Positions 43,104 through 52,675 of a DNA stretch of 64,000 bases are shown here, in pieces (positions within the stretch are counted from its first letter, which is position 1; every line of letters starts with the position of its first letter). Position numbers and translations under genes: made by a program. The stretch lies in the NCBI RefSeq assembly GCF_013624435.2, contig NZ_CP061768.1, positions 1,766,001-1,830,000 on the forward strand, given 5' to 3'. Source of the stretch: Nocardioides campestrisoli. GTDB taxonomy: Bacteria; Actinomycetota; Actinomycetes; Propionibacteriales; Nocardioidaceae. The notes below the pieces were generated by a model. The model did no database searches. It was not told where the DNA came from and saw only the letters and a list, made by a program, of their open reading frames with translations.

Positions 43104-44567
43104 ATGGGAGAAGAGGTGGAGGCACAGGAGTTCTCTCGGGCGGACCGCACGCGGCACCGGGAGAAGGTCCGGCGAGGACTCGACGTCTTCGCCCGGATGC
43201 TGCGCGAGTCGCGGTTCGACACCGACGACCCGATGACCGGCCTCGAGGTCGAGTTCAACCTGATCGACGCCGAGGGTGACCCGGCGCTGCGGAGCATGGA
43301 GGCGCTCGCCGCCATCGCCGACCCCGCGTTCCAGACCGAGCTCGGCCAGTTCAACGTGGAGATCAACTGCCAGCCCGCCCGGCTGCGCGAGCGTGGGCTG
43401 GAGGCCTTCGAGACCGGGTTGCGCAACAGCCTCAACGACGCCGAGGGCAAGTCCTCGACGGTGGGCGCGCACCTGGTGATGATCGGGATCCTGCCCACCC
43501 TGACCGACGCGCACATGACGCCGGAGTCGCTCAGCCCGAACCCGCGCTACCACCTGCTCAGCGAGCAGATCCTCGACGCGCGCGGGGAGGACATCACCGT
43601 CGAGATCTCCGGGGTCGAGCAGCTGGAGAGCACCACGGACTCGATCGTCCCCGAGGCGGCGTGCACCAGCACCCAGCTGCACGTCCAGACCTCGCCCGAC
43701 GAGTTCGCCGCGTACTGGAACGCCAGCCAGGTGATCGCGGGCGTGCAGCTCGCGGTGGGGGCCAACTCGCCGTACCTGCTGGGGCGCGAGCTGTGGCGCG
43801 AGACCCGGATCCCGCTGTTCGAGCAGGCCACCGACACCCGCAGCGAGGAGCTCAAGGCCCAGGGGGTCCGCCCGCGTGTCTGGTTCGGCGAGCGCTGGAT
43901 CACCTCCGTCTTCGACCTCTTCGAGGAGAACGTCCGGTACTTCCCGGCCCTGCTGCCGGTGACCGAGGACGAGGACCCGCTGCAGGTGCTCGAGGACGGC
44001 GGCACCCCCTCGTTGCACGAGCTCCGGCTGCACAACGGGACGATCTACCGCTGGAACCGGCCGGTCTACGACGTGACGCCCGAGGGGCCGCACCTGCGCG
44101 TGGAGAACCGGCTGCTGGCCGCCGGCCCCACGGTGGCGGACACGATCGCCAACGCCGCGTTCTACTTCGGCCTGGTCCGGGCGCTGGCCACCGACGACCG
44201 GCCGCTGTGGTCCCAGATGTCGTTCAGCGCTGCGGAGGAGAACTTCTACGTCGCGGCCCGGCACGGCATCTCCGCCCAGGTCTACTGGCCGGGGCTGGGA
44301 CAGGTGAGCGCCTCGGAGCTGGTGCTGCGCCGGTTGCTGCCGCTCGCAGACCAGGGCCTGGCCGAGAGCGGGGTGGAGCGGGCCGAGCGGGACCGCTTCC
44401 TGGGGATGATCGAGCAGCGGTGCCTGAAGCGCACGAACGGCGCCGAGTGGTTCGTCACCCAGGTGCGCGCGCGCGGGGAGCGGAACCGGGAGGACGCGCT
44501 GCGGTCCACCCTGCTGGAGTACGTCGAGCGGATGCACAGCAACGAGCCGGTGCACACCTGGTCCTGA
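43104..44567 (+). CDS. Glutamate–cysteine ligase family protein (GCS2)
   Basis: A 487-aa carboxylate–amine ligase of the GCS2 family. Members form a gamma-glutamyl amide with cysteine or an amine using ATP. The N-terminal strand LEVEFNLIDAEGDPALRSMEALA with acidic metal ligands, FQTELGQFNVEINCQPA, and later HNGTIYRWNRPVYD fit the fold. Actinobacteria make mycothiol rather than glutathione, so the true substrate is uncertain; an ergothioneine-type EgtA role is less likely given the sequence. TATCGT (43092–43097) ends 6 nt before ATG 43104, which suggests leaderless initiation and favours this ATG over GTG 43098. Confidence 0.83.
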   Translation: MGEEVEAQEFSRADRTRHREKVRRGLDVFARMLRESRFDTDDPMTGLEVEFNLIDAEGDPALRSMEALAAIADPAFQTELGQFNVEINCQPARLRERGLEAFETGLRNSLNDAEGKSSTVGAHLVMIGILPTLTDAHMTPESLSPNPRYHLLSEQILDARGEDITVEISGVEQLESTTDSIVPEAACTSTQLHVQTSPDEFAAYWNASQVIAGVQLAVGANSPYLLGRELWRETRIPLFEQATDTRSEELKAQGVRPRVWFGERWITSVFDLFEENVRYFPALLPVTEDEDPLQVLEDGGTPSLHELRLHNGTIYRWNRPVYDVTPEGPHLRVENRLLAAGPTVADTIANAAFYFGLVRALATDDRPLWSQMSFSAAEENFYVAARHGISAQVYWPGLGQVSASELVLRRLLPLADQGLAESGVERAERDRFLGMIEQRCLKRTNGAEWFVTQVRARGERNREDALRSTLLEYVERMHSNEPVHTWS

Positions 44568-44611
44568 GGGTGTCGCCGCCCGCCCGCCCGCCCGACCGGA
44601 GCAGGTGACGG

Positions 44612-45106
44612 TCAGCGCTGGCGCAGTCTGCGCCAGCGTCGCTCCGCCCCGCTGGGGTGGTGGCGCCACCCGTGCCGGGTGAGCACCGCGAACGAGGGGG
44701 CCAGGCCCACCTCCTGCCACGCCGCCACGGCGGCGGCCTGCCACCGGAGGTCGGACGAGGTGGGTTCGAGGTCGCCCGAGCGGGTCAGCCACAGCATCGG
44801 TGCCTCGACCTTCGGCACGACGCGGTGGGCCAGGGCGACGGCAGCCTCGAGCCGGGTGTCGTGGTCCAGGCGATGCTCCTCGGGCTGGAAGCTGCACACA
44901 GCCCCCGGCTCCTCCGCGCCCGGGAGGCCGGCCCACACGACCGGGGCCAGGCGCCCGCGCGGGGACGCCTGCTTGAGGGCGAGCACCGCGCGGCGCAGCC
45001 CTTGCTCGACCTCGGACGAGGGCGCGGACGAGGAGACGCGCGGAGGAGCAGCCGCCGGCACGGACGGGGGAGGCAGCGGGTGCGGGCAGGGCGCTTGCGG
45101 TGGCAC
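44612..45106 (-). CDS. Hypothetical protein
   Basis: A 164-aa protein I do not recognise. It has a Pro/Ser-rich N-terminal stretch (~35 residues), then a globular region with EQGLRRAVLALKQASPRGRLAPVVWAGL and LEAAVALAHRVVPKVEAPMLWLTRSGDLEPTSSDLRWQAAAVAAWQEVGL. The C-terminus is strongly basic and aromatic (LTRHGWRHHPSGAERRWRRLRQR). Third-position GC and the ordered composition support coding. The GTG at 45106 has CAGTCT ending 6 nt upstream, matching the leaderless pattern of its neighbours. It is divergent from the universal stress protein gene and convergent with the ligase gene. Confidence 0.6.
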   Translation of the reverse strand: MPPQAPCPHPLPPPSVPAAAPPRVSSSAPSSEVEQGLRRAVLALKQASPRGRLAPVVWAGLPGAEEPGAVCSFQPEEHRLDHDTRLEAAVALAHRVVPKVEAPMLWLTRSGDLEPTSSDLRWQAAAVAAWQEVGLAPSFAVLTRHGWRHHPSGAERRWRRLRQR

Positions 45107-45250
45107 CCGACCAGACTGCCGCAGCCGTCGCCGCGCCCGGCGCGACCGTCCACAGGCTGCCCAAGCGGGCAGGCATTGGGTACGGTGCCACCTGGAAGGG
45201 CGCCGGACGGCGTTCGGGGCAAGCCCGGAAGGGCGGAGGGAGACACACTG

Positions 45251-45649
45251 ATGGCAACCGTGGTCGTGGGTTACGTCGCCAAGCCGGAGGGGGACGCGGC
45301 TCTGGCCAAGGCCATCGAGGAGGCGAAGCTCCGCGGAGCGAAGCTCGTCGTGGTCAACTCCCACCGGGGCGGCGCCGAGTACGACGGGGAGGCTGCCCTG
45401 CGCACCAGCCGCGAGATCGGATCGGTCCAGGCGCGCCTCGACGAGTCGGGTGTCGAGTACGACGTGCGCCAGATGGTTCGCGGTTTCGAGCCGTCGGAGG
45501 ACCTGATCAGCCTCGCCGAGGCCAACGACGCGGACCTGATCGTGATCGGGCTGCGCAAGCGGACCCCCGTCGGCAAGCTGATCCTGGGCAGCAACGCGCA
45601 GCGGATCCTGCTGGACGCGCCCTGCCCCGTGATGGCGGTCAAGGCCTGA
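45251..45649 (+). CDS. Universal stress protein (UspA family)
   Basis: A 132-aa single-domain universal stress protein. The fold is visible from VVVGYVAKPEGDAALAKAIEEAKLRGAKLVVVNSH. The C-terminal ATP-binding loop is DLIVIGLRKRTPVGKLILGSNAQRILLDAPCPVMAV, i.e. the G-2x-G-9x-G-(S/T) pattern in the form G-LRKRTPVGKLILGS. ATG 45251 follows GGAGGG with good spacing. TACGGT (45181–45186) is a candidate -10. Its exact stress role is unknown. Confidence 0.92.
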   Translation: MATVVVGYVAKPEGDAALAKAIEEAKLRGAKLVVVNSHRGGAEYDGEAALRTSREIGSVQARLDESGVEYDVRQMVRGFEPSEDLISLAEANDADLIVIGLRKRTPVGKLILGSNAQRILLDAPCPVMAVKA

Positions 45650-45707
45650 ACCGCACACCTGCCCGGGTCGCCACCGCGACCTGAGCGGGCTGCGCGATGA
45701 TGTGTCC

Positions 45708-46277
45708 ATGGGATTCCACATCGCCAACGAGCCGCAGGCCGACAGCGTGCTGGACGAGCACCCCTTCGCGGTGCTCGTCGGGATGGCCTTGGACCAGCAG
45801 TACGGGATGGAGCACGCCTTCCGCGGCGGTGCGAAGCTGCTGGACCGGCTCGGTGACCTCGACCCGGCCCGGATCGCGGCGATGGACCCCGAGGAGTTCA
45901 AGGCGATCTGCGCCCAGACCCCGGCGATCCACCGGTTCCCGGGCTCGATGGCCGGAAAGCTGCAGGGCATCGCGGTCATCGTGGAGGAGCAGTACGGCGG
46001 AGACGTCACCCGCTTGTGGAACGAGGCGGAGGACGGCAAGGACCTGCTCAAGCGGGTGATGGCCCTGCCCGGCTTCGGCAAGCAGAAGGCGCAGATCTTC
46101 GTGGCGCTCCTCGCCAAGCAGATGGGCGTGCGCCCCTCGGGGTGGCAGGACGTGGCCGGCGACTACGCCTTGGAGGGCTATCGCTCGGTCGCCGACGTGG
46201 TCGACGCCGACAGCCTGCTGAAGGTGCGTGAGTACAAGCAGGCCGCCAAGGCTGCCGCGAAGGCCGGCAAGGGCTGA
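45708..46277 (+). CDS. HhH-GPD family base-excision-repair-like protein
   Basis: A 189-aa protein of the HhH-GPD-type group common in actinobacteria. FAVLVGMALDQQYGMEHAFRGGAKLLDRLG resembles the helix-rich N-domain. VMALPGFGKQKAQIFVALLAKQMGVRPSGWQDVAG contains the helix-hairpin-helix LPGFGKQKA followed by a region ending in the GPD-type Asp. The usual Fe–S cysteines of endonuclease III are missing. An adenine or alkyl-base glycosylase activity is plausible but unproven. ATG 45708 is favoured by GATGAT ending 6 nt upstream. The C-terminus is Lys/Ala-rich. Confidence 0.8.
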   Translation: MGFHIANEPQADSVLDEHPFAVLVGMALDQQYGMEHAFRGGAKLLDRLGDLDPARIAAMDPEEFKAICAQTPAIHRFPGSMAGKLQGIAVIVEEQYGGDVTRLWNEAEDGKDLLKRVMALPGFGKQKAQIFVALLAKQMGVRPSGWQDVAGDYALEGYRSVADVVDADSLLKVREYKQAAKAAAKAGKG

Positions 46278-46429
46278 TGACCGGTCCTGGGCGACGTGTC
46301 GCAGTGGCCCGCGCCGGGCCCGAGTCCGGGGGATGGCACGAGCTTCACCAGGGCCGTGGCAGAATGTGACTCGCGGCCTTGACGTAACCGGGCCTTGCCG
46401 CGCCCCTTTTTCAGTGACGAGAGGTGTTC

Positions 46430-47866
<1,437 letters not shown>

Positions 47867-47877
47867 GAGTGTGCCTG

Positions 47878-47922
47878 CTCGTCAGGTGAAACCGCAGGTC
47901 AGAGGCGGTTTTACCTGACGAG
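47878..47922 (+). terminator. 18-bp hairpin just downstream of sigA, inside the element
   Basis: The arms 47878–47895 and 47905–47922 pair over 18 positions with a single G·T wobble and a 9-nt loop. It starts 11 nt after the sigA stop and belongs to the element side of the junction. It probably terminates sigA transcription before the integrase. No T-run follows. Confidence 0.65.
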
Positions 47923-47941
47923 GAGTGAGATTCTGTCGCCG

Positions 47942-47966
47942 CACAGCGCTCCTAGTCCAGATATTG
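47942..47966. repeat. Left copies of paired terminal motifs
   Basis: CACAGCGCTC (47942–47951) and TAGTCCA-G-ATATTG (47953–47966) recur near the right end (54926–54935 and 54906–54920) in swapped order. They may be recombinase or directionality-factor sites, although the integrase itself lacks an obvious arm-binding domain. Confidence 0.45.
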
Positions 47967-47982
47967 AAGGTAGGTTCGGGGC

Positions 47983-48891
47983 ATGCCCCCGAGCCCCAAG
48001 CGCCTCGACTTGCCCAGCCTGCTCTCCTCCTGGGAGGTGGGCCTACGCGCTGAGCGCAAGTCCCCACAGACGGTGAAGTCCTACACCACCGGGGTGACGC
48101 AGTACCTCGCCTACTGCGCCGCGCACGGGCGTCCCGCCGTGCTGGACCGCCGCACGTTGGCGCTGTTCGTTGACGACCTGCTCTCGAAGGGGTTGCAGGC
48201 GTCAACCGCTACCTCACGCCAACTGGGCGTGCGCCGCTTCTCCGCTTGGCTGGTGGAAGAAGGGGAGCTGGACGCTGACCCGCTTCTGGGCGTCAAGTCT
48301 CCCAAGATCGATACCAAGGTCATCGAGCCTCTCGTCGAGGAGCAGATCAAGGCGCTGATTAAGGCGTGCGCGGGTAAGGACCTCCGGGAGCGTCGCGACG
48401 AGGCCATCGTCCGGTTCATGGCGGAGACGGGTGCGCGAGCGGGGGAGGTCGTGGGGCTCGCGGTTCATGACGTGGACGTGAGGAACGGCACCGCCATCAT
48501 CCGACGAGGGAAGGGGGGTAAGGGCCGGACCGTCCCGTTCGGGCCTCAGACGGGACTCGCGCTGGATCGCTATCTTCGGACGAGACGTGGGCACTCGTTG
48601 TCCGATCGTACGGACGCGCTGTGGCTGGGGGACCGTGGCAAAGGCTTCTCGTATGACGCCCTGCACAAGTCCTTGGCACACCGTGCCGCGCTGGCTGGGA
48701 TTGAGGGCTTTCGTCCTCACCTCCTGCGCCACACCGCGGCGCATCGATGGCTCGCCGCCGGGGGATCCGAAGGTGGCCTCATGGCGGTTGCTGGGTGGAC
48801 CCGGCCAGACATGCTGCTGCGCTACACCAAGGCCCAAGCGTCAGCACGTGCTGCCCAGGAGGCCCGGGCCCTCGGCCTCGGGGACTTCTGA
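47983..48891 (+). CDS. Tyrosine recombinase (XerC/D-like integrase)
   Basis: A 302-aa site-specific recombinase that should integrate and excise the element at sigA. Residues ~10–95 form the SAM-like core-binding domain (LLSSWEVGLRAERKSPQTVKSYTTGVTQYL). The catalytic domain carries the Arg in ETGARAGEVVGL, the Lys in the GKGGKGRTVPFG hairpin, HLLRHTAAHRWLAAGG with His and Arg, and the nucleophile Tyr in AGWTRPDMLLRYTKA. An N-terminal arm-binding domain is absent, as in simple Xer-like enzymes. ATG 47983 sits 6 nt after TAGGTT (47971–47976), so it is expressed leaderlessly, probably by host SigA. Confidence 0.93.
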   Translation: MPPSPKRLDLPSLLSSWEVGLRAERKSPQTVKSYTTGVTQYLAYCAAHGRPAVLDRRTLALFVDDLLSKGLQASTATSRQLGVRRFSAWLVEEGELDADPLLGVKSPKIDTKVIEPLVEEQIKALIKACAGKDLRERRDEAIVRFMAETGARAGEVVGLAVHDVDVRNGTAIIRRGKGGKGRTVPFGPQTGLALDRYLRTRRGHSLSDRTDALWLGDRGKGFSYDALHKSLAHRAALAGIEGFRPHLLRHTAAHRWLAAGGSEGGLMAVAGWTRPDMLLRYTKAQASARAAQEARALGLGDF

Positions 48892-49231
48892 GTCGTTCGA
48901 CGGCTCGGACCCGTCAAGGCCCGGTAGATACCGGGTCTTAGCGTGGTTTCCGTACCACGTGTTACCACCCGGATACACGTGGACTCCATCAGAACGGCAA
49001 GGGGCTGCGCTGTGCCCCGGTGAGCCGCATAACGCCCGTAGGATGTCCTTACGCAGAACCACCACTCCCGCTGGCGGACCCGACCAAGGGGTGGTGAACA
49101 CCTGGCGCAGCCGGGTGTACTGACAGACAGCTTGCGCTGATGCCTTGCACAATCGCGCTGACGACCGGATTCGGGTGGGTCGCTTCCAGCGGATGTGTGC
49201 ACGTTAACCACACACGTGCGAGGTATCCGTC
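48892..49231. promoter_or_regulatory. 340-bp non-coding region with inverted repeats
   Basis: No convincing gene is seen between the integrase and the small basic protein. The region holds a CCCGGT–AGAT–ACCGGG hairpin (about 48920–48935, probable integrase terminator). It also has a perfect 8-bp inverted repeat CCACGTGT (48955–48962) / ACACGTGG (48975–48982) built on CACGTG, and a 9-bp hairpin (49098–49118). This could be an operator, a replication origin for the excised form, or a small RNA locus. Confidence 0.5.
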
Positions 49232-49537
49232 ATGCCCCCAACCCCCGCGAGCGAGAGGGCTATCGCTGCCCGTGCCGCCGCCGAGATGTCCTGGGCCAAC
49301 ACCAGCGACAGGTCCCGACGCACGGCACCGGCCCGTGCCGCCCTGTGGCAGAAGTTCCTCGATGAGGTGGACGGCGATCAGATTCGCGCCCGACACCTGT
49401 GGAAGGCCCACTTCGCCAGCTTGGCGTTGAAGTCCGCCCAGGCCCGTCGCCGTGCCCGTGAGGCAACCGCTGTCTCTCAGGCCACCGAGGCCGAGCTGCG
49501 CGCCCTCGGCGACGGGAACGCGAGCACGGGCCAATGA
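49232..49537 (+). CDS. Small basic helical protein (actinobacterial mobile-element type)
   Basis: A 101-aa, Ala/Arg-rich protein of the pattern AARAAAEMSWANTSDRSRRTAPARAALWQKFLDEVDGD…ARHLWKAHFASLALKSAQARRRA. Similar short proteins occur widely on actinobacterial plasmids and islands; their function is unknown to me. It may bind nucleic acid. GAGGT lies upstream of ATG 49232. The stop overlaps the ATPase ATG (ATGA), so the pair is translationally coupled, which suggests a role in replication or its control. An excisionase role is possible, but no MerR/winged-helix motif is evident. Confidence 0.75.
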   Translation: MPPTPASERAIAARAAAEMSWANTSDRSRRTAPARAALWQKFLDEVDGDQIRARHLWKAHFASLALKSAQARRRAREATAVSQATEAELRALGDGNASTGQ

Positions 49538-50937
49538 ACTCCCCCTGTGAGGCACGTCCGATGAGATCGCTGCGTCAGGTGGGCGGGGACGATCGCGCCC
49601 ATGACCCCGAGCCCGTAACCCTCGGCCATGCACATCAGGTCTTCACTCGGTGGCTTGGTGCGGACTACGACCTTGACGTGCTAGACGCCGTACTGGCCTG
49701 CGCTGCTGTGGAACGGCTCGGCGGCGACCCCGCGTGGCTGCTCGTCGTGTCTGGTTCGGGTGCTGCGAAGACCGAGACGGTGGCACCGCTGGCCCTCGCT
49801 GGTGCCCACGTCACCTCCACCATCAGCAGCGAGGGCGCGTTGTTGTCGGGCACCAGCAAGAAGGAGCGGACGGCCACCGCGACCGGGGGCTTGCTGCGCA
49901 AGATCGGCCCTAGTGGCGTGCTCGTCATCAAGGACGTCACCAGCATCCTGTCCATGAACCGGGACGCTCGTGGTGCGGTGCTGGCGGCGCTCCGCGAGGT
50001 GTACGACGGCAAGTGGGAACGCAACCTTGGCTCCGATGGGGGGCAGTCACTGGCATGGCTTGGCCGCCTCGTGGTCATCGGTGCCGTAACCACGGCCTGG
50101 GACCGCGCCCACGAAGTCGTTTCGTCCATGGGTGACCGTTTCGTGTTGATCCGGCTCGACTCCTCCAAGGGCAGAGTGGCGTCCGGTCGGCAGGCCATCG
50201 CCAACACCGGCGATGAGGAAAGGATGCGACTGCAACTGGGCCAGGCCGTTGCCGGGGTGCTAGCTGGGGTGGACACCACCGTCGACCTGGCTCCCACCTC
50301 CGAGGAGGCCACCCTGATCCTGGCGTTGGCCAACGTGGTGACCTTGGCGAGGACCGGCGTTGAGCATGACTACCGAGGCGACGTGGTTGACGCCCACGCT
50401 CCGGAGATGCCTACGAGGTTCGCCAAGCAGCTCACGCAGGTGCTGCGCGGTGGCATCGCCCTGGGCATCGACAGGGGGCACATGCTGAAGATTGTGGCCC
50501 GTTGCGCAGCCGACTCGATGCCGCCGTTGCGGCTAGCCGTGCTCGTGGACCTACACGCCAACCCCGGCTCGACAACGCAGGAGGTGCGGAGGCGGATCGA
50601 CAAGCCCCGGGCCACGGTGGACCGCACGTTGCAGGCGCTCCACATGCTCGGGCTGGCCACCCTGCAGGAGTTGGAGCAGGGGCCGACGCGGACTGTGTGG
50701 CGGTACTCCTTGGCGCGAGACGTGGACATCGACGCGCTTACGCGCTTGACGATGTCCCAGAAATGTCAGGAGGAGGACACACCTCTTTCACACACAAACA
50801 GCACGTGTAGTGACAAATCTGGGACAACCCTTGAGGCGACGTGCACGGAGTGCACCGAGCCGCTTTGGCCCGCCCTTGCTTCGGCCGGCGACACCACCCA
50901 CCCCAACTGCGGGTGGGAGGCCACCCATGCCCCGTAG
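49534..50937 (+). CDS. AAA+ ATPase with winged helix and C-terminal zinc motif (replication-type)
   Basis: A 467-aa P-loop ATPase. Walker A is SGSGAAKT (residues 73–80), Walker B VLVIKD (129–134), sensor VIGAVTTAWD (181–190), and a putative arginine finger lies in GDRFVLIRL (200–208). Residues ~325–395 form a winged helix (LAVLVDLHANPGSTTQEVRRRIDKPRATVDRTLQALHMLGLA). The end carries CTEC (437–440) and HPNC (456–459), a likely zinc site. The layout suggests a replication initiator or helicase loader for an autonomous circular form. It is coupled to the preceding gene by ATGA. Comparable ATPases occur in actinobacterial prophages; a primase domain is not seen. Confidence 0.82.
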   Translation: MNSPCEARPMRSLRQVGGDDRAHDPEPVTLGHAHQVFTRWLGADYDLDVLDAVLACAAVERLGGDPAWLLVVSGSGAAKTETVAPLALAGAHVTSTISSEGALLSGTSKKERTATATGGLLRKIGPSGVLVIKDVTSILSMNRDARGAVLAALREVYDGKWERNLGSDGGQSLAWLGRLVVIGAVTTAWDRAHEVVSSMGDRFVLIRLDSSKGRVASGRQAIANTGDEERMRLQLGQAVAGVLAGVDTTVDLAPTSEEATLILALANVVTLARTGVEHDYRGDVVDAHAPEMPTRFAKQLTQVLRGGIALGIDRGHMLKIVARCAADSMPPLRLAVLVDLHANPGSTTQEVRRRIDKPRATVDRTLQALHMLGLATLQELEQGPTRTVWRYSLARDVDIDALTRLTMSQKCQEEDTPLSHTNSTCSDKSGTTLEATCTECTEPLWPALASAGDTTHPNCGWEATHAP

Positions 50938-50961
50938 GAACTGGAACCGCAACCGAGTCCG

Positions 50962-51318
50962 ATGCCGCCCCGGGCCCCGTTCCACCTCGTCCCACGCATC
51001 CGTGGAACAACAACACTTGGCAGCCAGCCCAAGCCGAGCCCAGGCAAGGAAGCCCCGTCGTGGCTGACCACGACTACACCCCACAGCTACCTCAACGCCC
51101 TAGAAACCGCGTGGCTCACAGCCGACAGCACCGTGCTGCCGTGCCCTCATTGCGCCGTCACCACGAGCATGCTGCCCATGACCGGCACAGCTTGGGGCCT
51201 CGACGTGCACCACGCGGACCACTGCCCGAGTAACGAAGACAACCGACCGGGCTATGCAGACCCTTCACCTAGGAACGGCGAGTCGCCCGATCGGCGGTGG
51301 AACGGAGGTCCGAAGTGA
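50962..51318 (+). CDS. Small putative zinc-binding protein
   Basis: A 118-aa product from ATG 50962, 24 nt after the ATPase stop. The middle region YLNALETAWLTADSTVLPCPHCAVTT…LDVHHADHCPSNED has CPHC followed by HHADHC, a C-x2-C … H-x3-C metal site. The C-terminal zinc motif of the ATPase has similar spacing. The N-terminal 35 residues have poor coding character, so translation may begin later. It could be a DNA-binding accessory of replication or an anti-repressor. No recognised family. Confidence 0.5.
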   Translation: MPPRAPFHLVPRIRGTTTLGSQPKPSPGKEAPSWLTTTTPHSYLNALETAWLTADSTVLPCPHCAVTTSMLPMTGTAWGLDVHHADHCPSNEDNRPGYADPSPRNGESPDRRWNGGPK

Positions 51319-51398
51319 ACGTGGATCCGTTCCCGGCACGAGATGCTGGAGCGCACGACGGAGGGGCGTTGGCGTCACGGGAGACCTCGACGTGCGGG

Positions 51399-52589
51399 TC
51401 AGTCTCCCGGGAGCGACCCGTACCCCCCTTGGCACCCGCCCCCATCGCGCGCCCGTGATGGTGATCCAGCCTTCTCCGCCAGTCGAATCATGGAGAGACA
51501 CGCATCCGCTGTTTGTAGCGGGCCGCGTTTCGCCGCGTTGCCTAGTTCTTCCAGCCTTGTCACGACCATTTCGTCACTGAGTCCCGACACCCACCGGCGC
51601 ATCGTGGCGGCGTCGGGCTTCGCTGGGTGCAGGAGCAACGTGTCTATTAGGTCGTCCCTACCGGTGTGGGCCTGCATGCGGATCAGGTGCCGCTGGTGAG
51701 CGGGAACCGCGCCTCCGGCACGGATAACCTCACGAGGATCCTTCGTCCCCTTGCTGAGGTCCACTTGCGGGGGCAGCGGTGGCTCGGCTTCTGCCTCACC
51801 CGTGACGAGAATGGGGATGGCAACCGTGCGCACCCAGGTGGCGAGCATTCCAACTTCCTTGGCGATGACCTTCCATTCACCTGTGTGGGGTCGCTGAATT
51901 GCTACCTGAGGCCAAATACTCAGAGGGACTTGTCTGTACTTTGGACCGGTCGCCAACACCGTTCCTACGTCCAAGGGAGCATTCTCCGCCCCCACCACGA
52001 TGTCGGGATCGCCGAGCGGCCACGTGTGTACGCGGCCGAGTCTCACGGCCGCGACGGCAGGAGTGCGATGCTTGGCGAGGTTCGTGTGATGGGCAAGCAC
52101 CCGCATCGGATGCTCATCAGTGTCCCTCCGGCGATACGGCTGTAGGGCACGCATCCGTCTCACGAGCTCCGAGCCATCACGAAGCGGCGGCAATTGCCTG
52201 CGTTTCTTAGCGTTCAGCCACTCGGTGAAGGCCTTGGCCGTCGTCGTCGCGGGCATTTCGATTCGCGGGGCCTCATCGGGCGTCAGATCCCGACCGAGCG
52301 CGAATTGGACCTCGGCGTAGAGAGCATGTTCGACGGCTGCCCGCAACTGTGTCAGAACGTCCGCCGCATACCGGCTCACAGCGGGTGGCAGTGGCGCGAT
52401 ATCCGCGACAGTGACGTGGCACAGGTCCTGCTCGAACACGCTGGAGAGCGTCAAGGGCCCCGGCGGTTGCAGGTATTGGTAGAGCACGTCGCACATTGCC
52501 TCGGCGAGGGCATCCGCATGCGCCAGCGTGAAAGCGACGTGCAGTTGATGGTCGGGGAGCCAGGCAGGTCCCGAGAGATGCGTAACCAC
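51399..52589 (-). CDS. HEPN-like protein, possible defence cargo
   Basis: A 396-aa protein on the opposite strand to the element's other genes. Residues 70–175 fit a helical HEPN-like pattern: VLTQLRAAVEHALYAE contains R83-x4-H88, the RNase motif spacing, followed by MRALQPY (146–152) and NLAKHR (170–175). A second region (180–290) is beta-rich, and the last 100 residues are unassigned. Many HEPN proteins are toxin or abortive-infection RNases. A minus-strand TAGCCT (52601–52596) ends 6 nt before GTG 52589, so it has its own leaderless promoter, which is typical of cargo. Function is inferred, not shown. Confidence 0.65.
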   Translation of the reverse strand: MVTHLSGPAWLPDHQLHVAFTLAHADALAEAMCDVLYQYLQPPGPLTLSSVFEQDLCHVTVADIAPLPPAVSRYAADVLTQLRAAVEHALYAEVQFALGRDLTPDEAPRIEMPATTTAKAFTEWLNAKKRRQLPPLRDGSELVRRMRALQPYRRRDTDEHPMRVLAHHTNLAKHRTPAVAAVRLGRVHTWPLGDPDIVVGAENAPLDVGTVLATGPKYRQVPLSIWPQVAIQRPHTGEWKVIAKEVGMLATWVRTVAIPILVTGEAEAEPPLPPQVDLSKGTKDPREVIRAGGAVPAHQRHLIRMQAHTGRDDLIDTLLLHPAKPDAATMRRWVSGLSDEMVVTRLEELGNAAKRGPLQTADACLSMIRLAEKAGSPSRARDGGGCQGGYGSLPGD

Positions 52590-52675
52590 ATGGGCAGGCT
52601 ACGGCCCAACACGGATTGCCACCGTGAAGTCCGGTGCATACCGGATCTTGATCGACCAAGGCCAGAAGCCCGATC

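Noticed and set aside
44657..45250. N-terminal extension of the universal stress protein
   Set aside because: The family begins at MATVVVGY (45251) with a good ribosome binding site, and the upstream frame is antisense to the hypothetical gene at 44612–45106.
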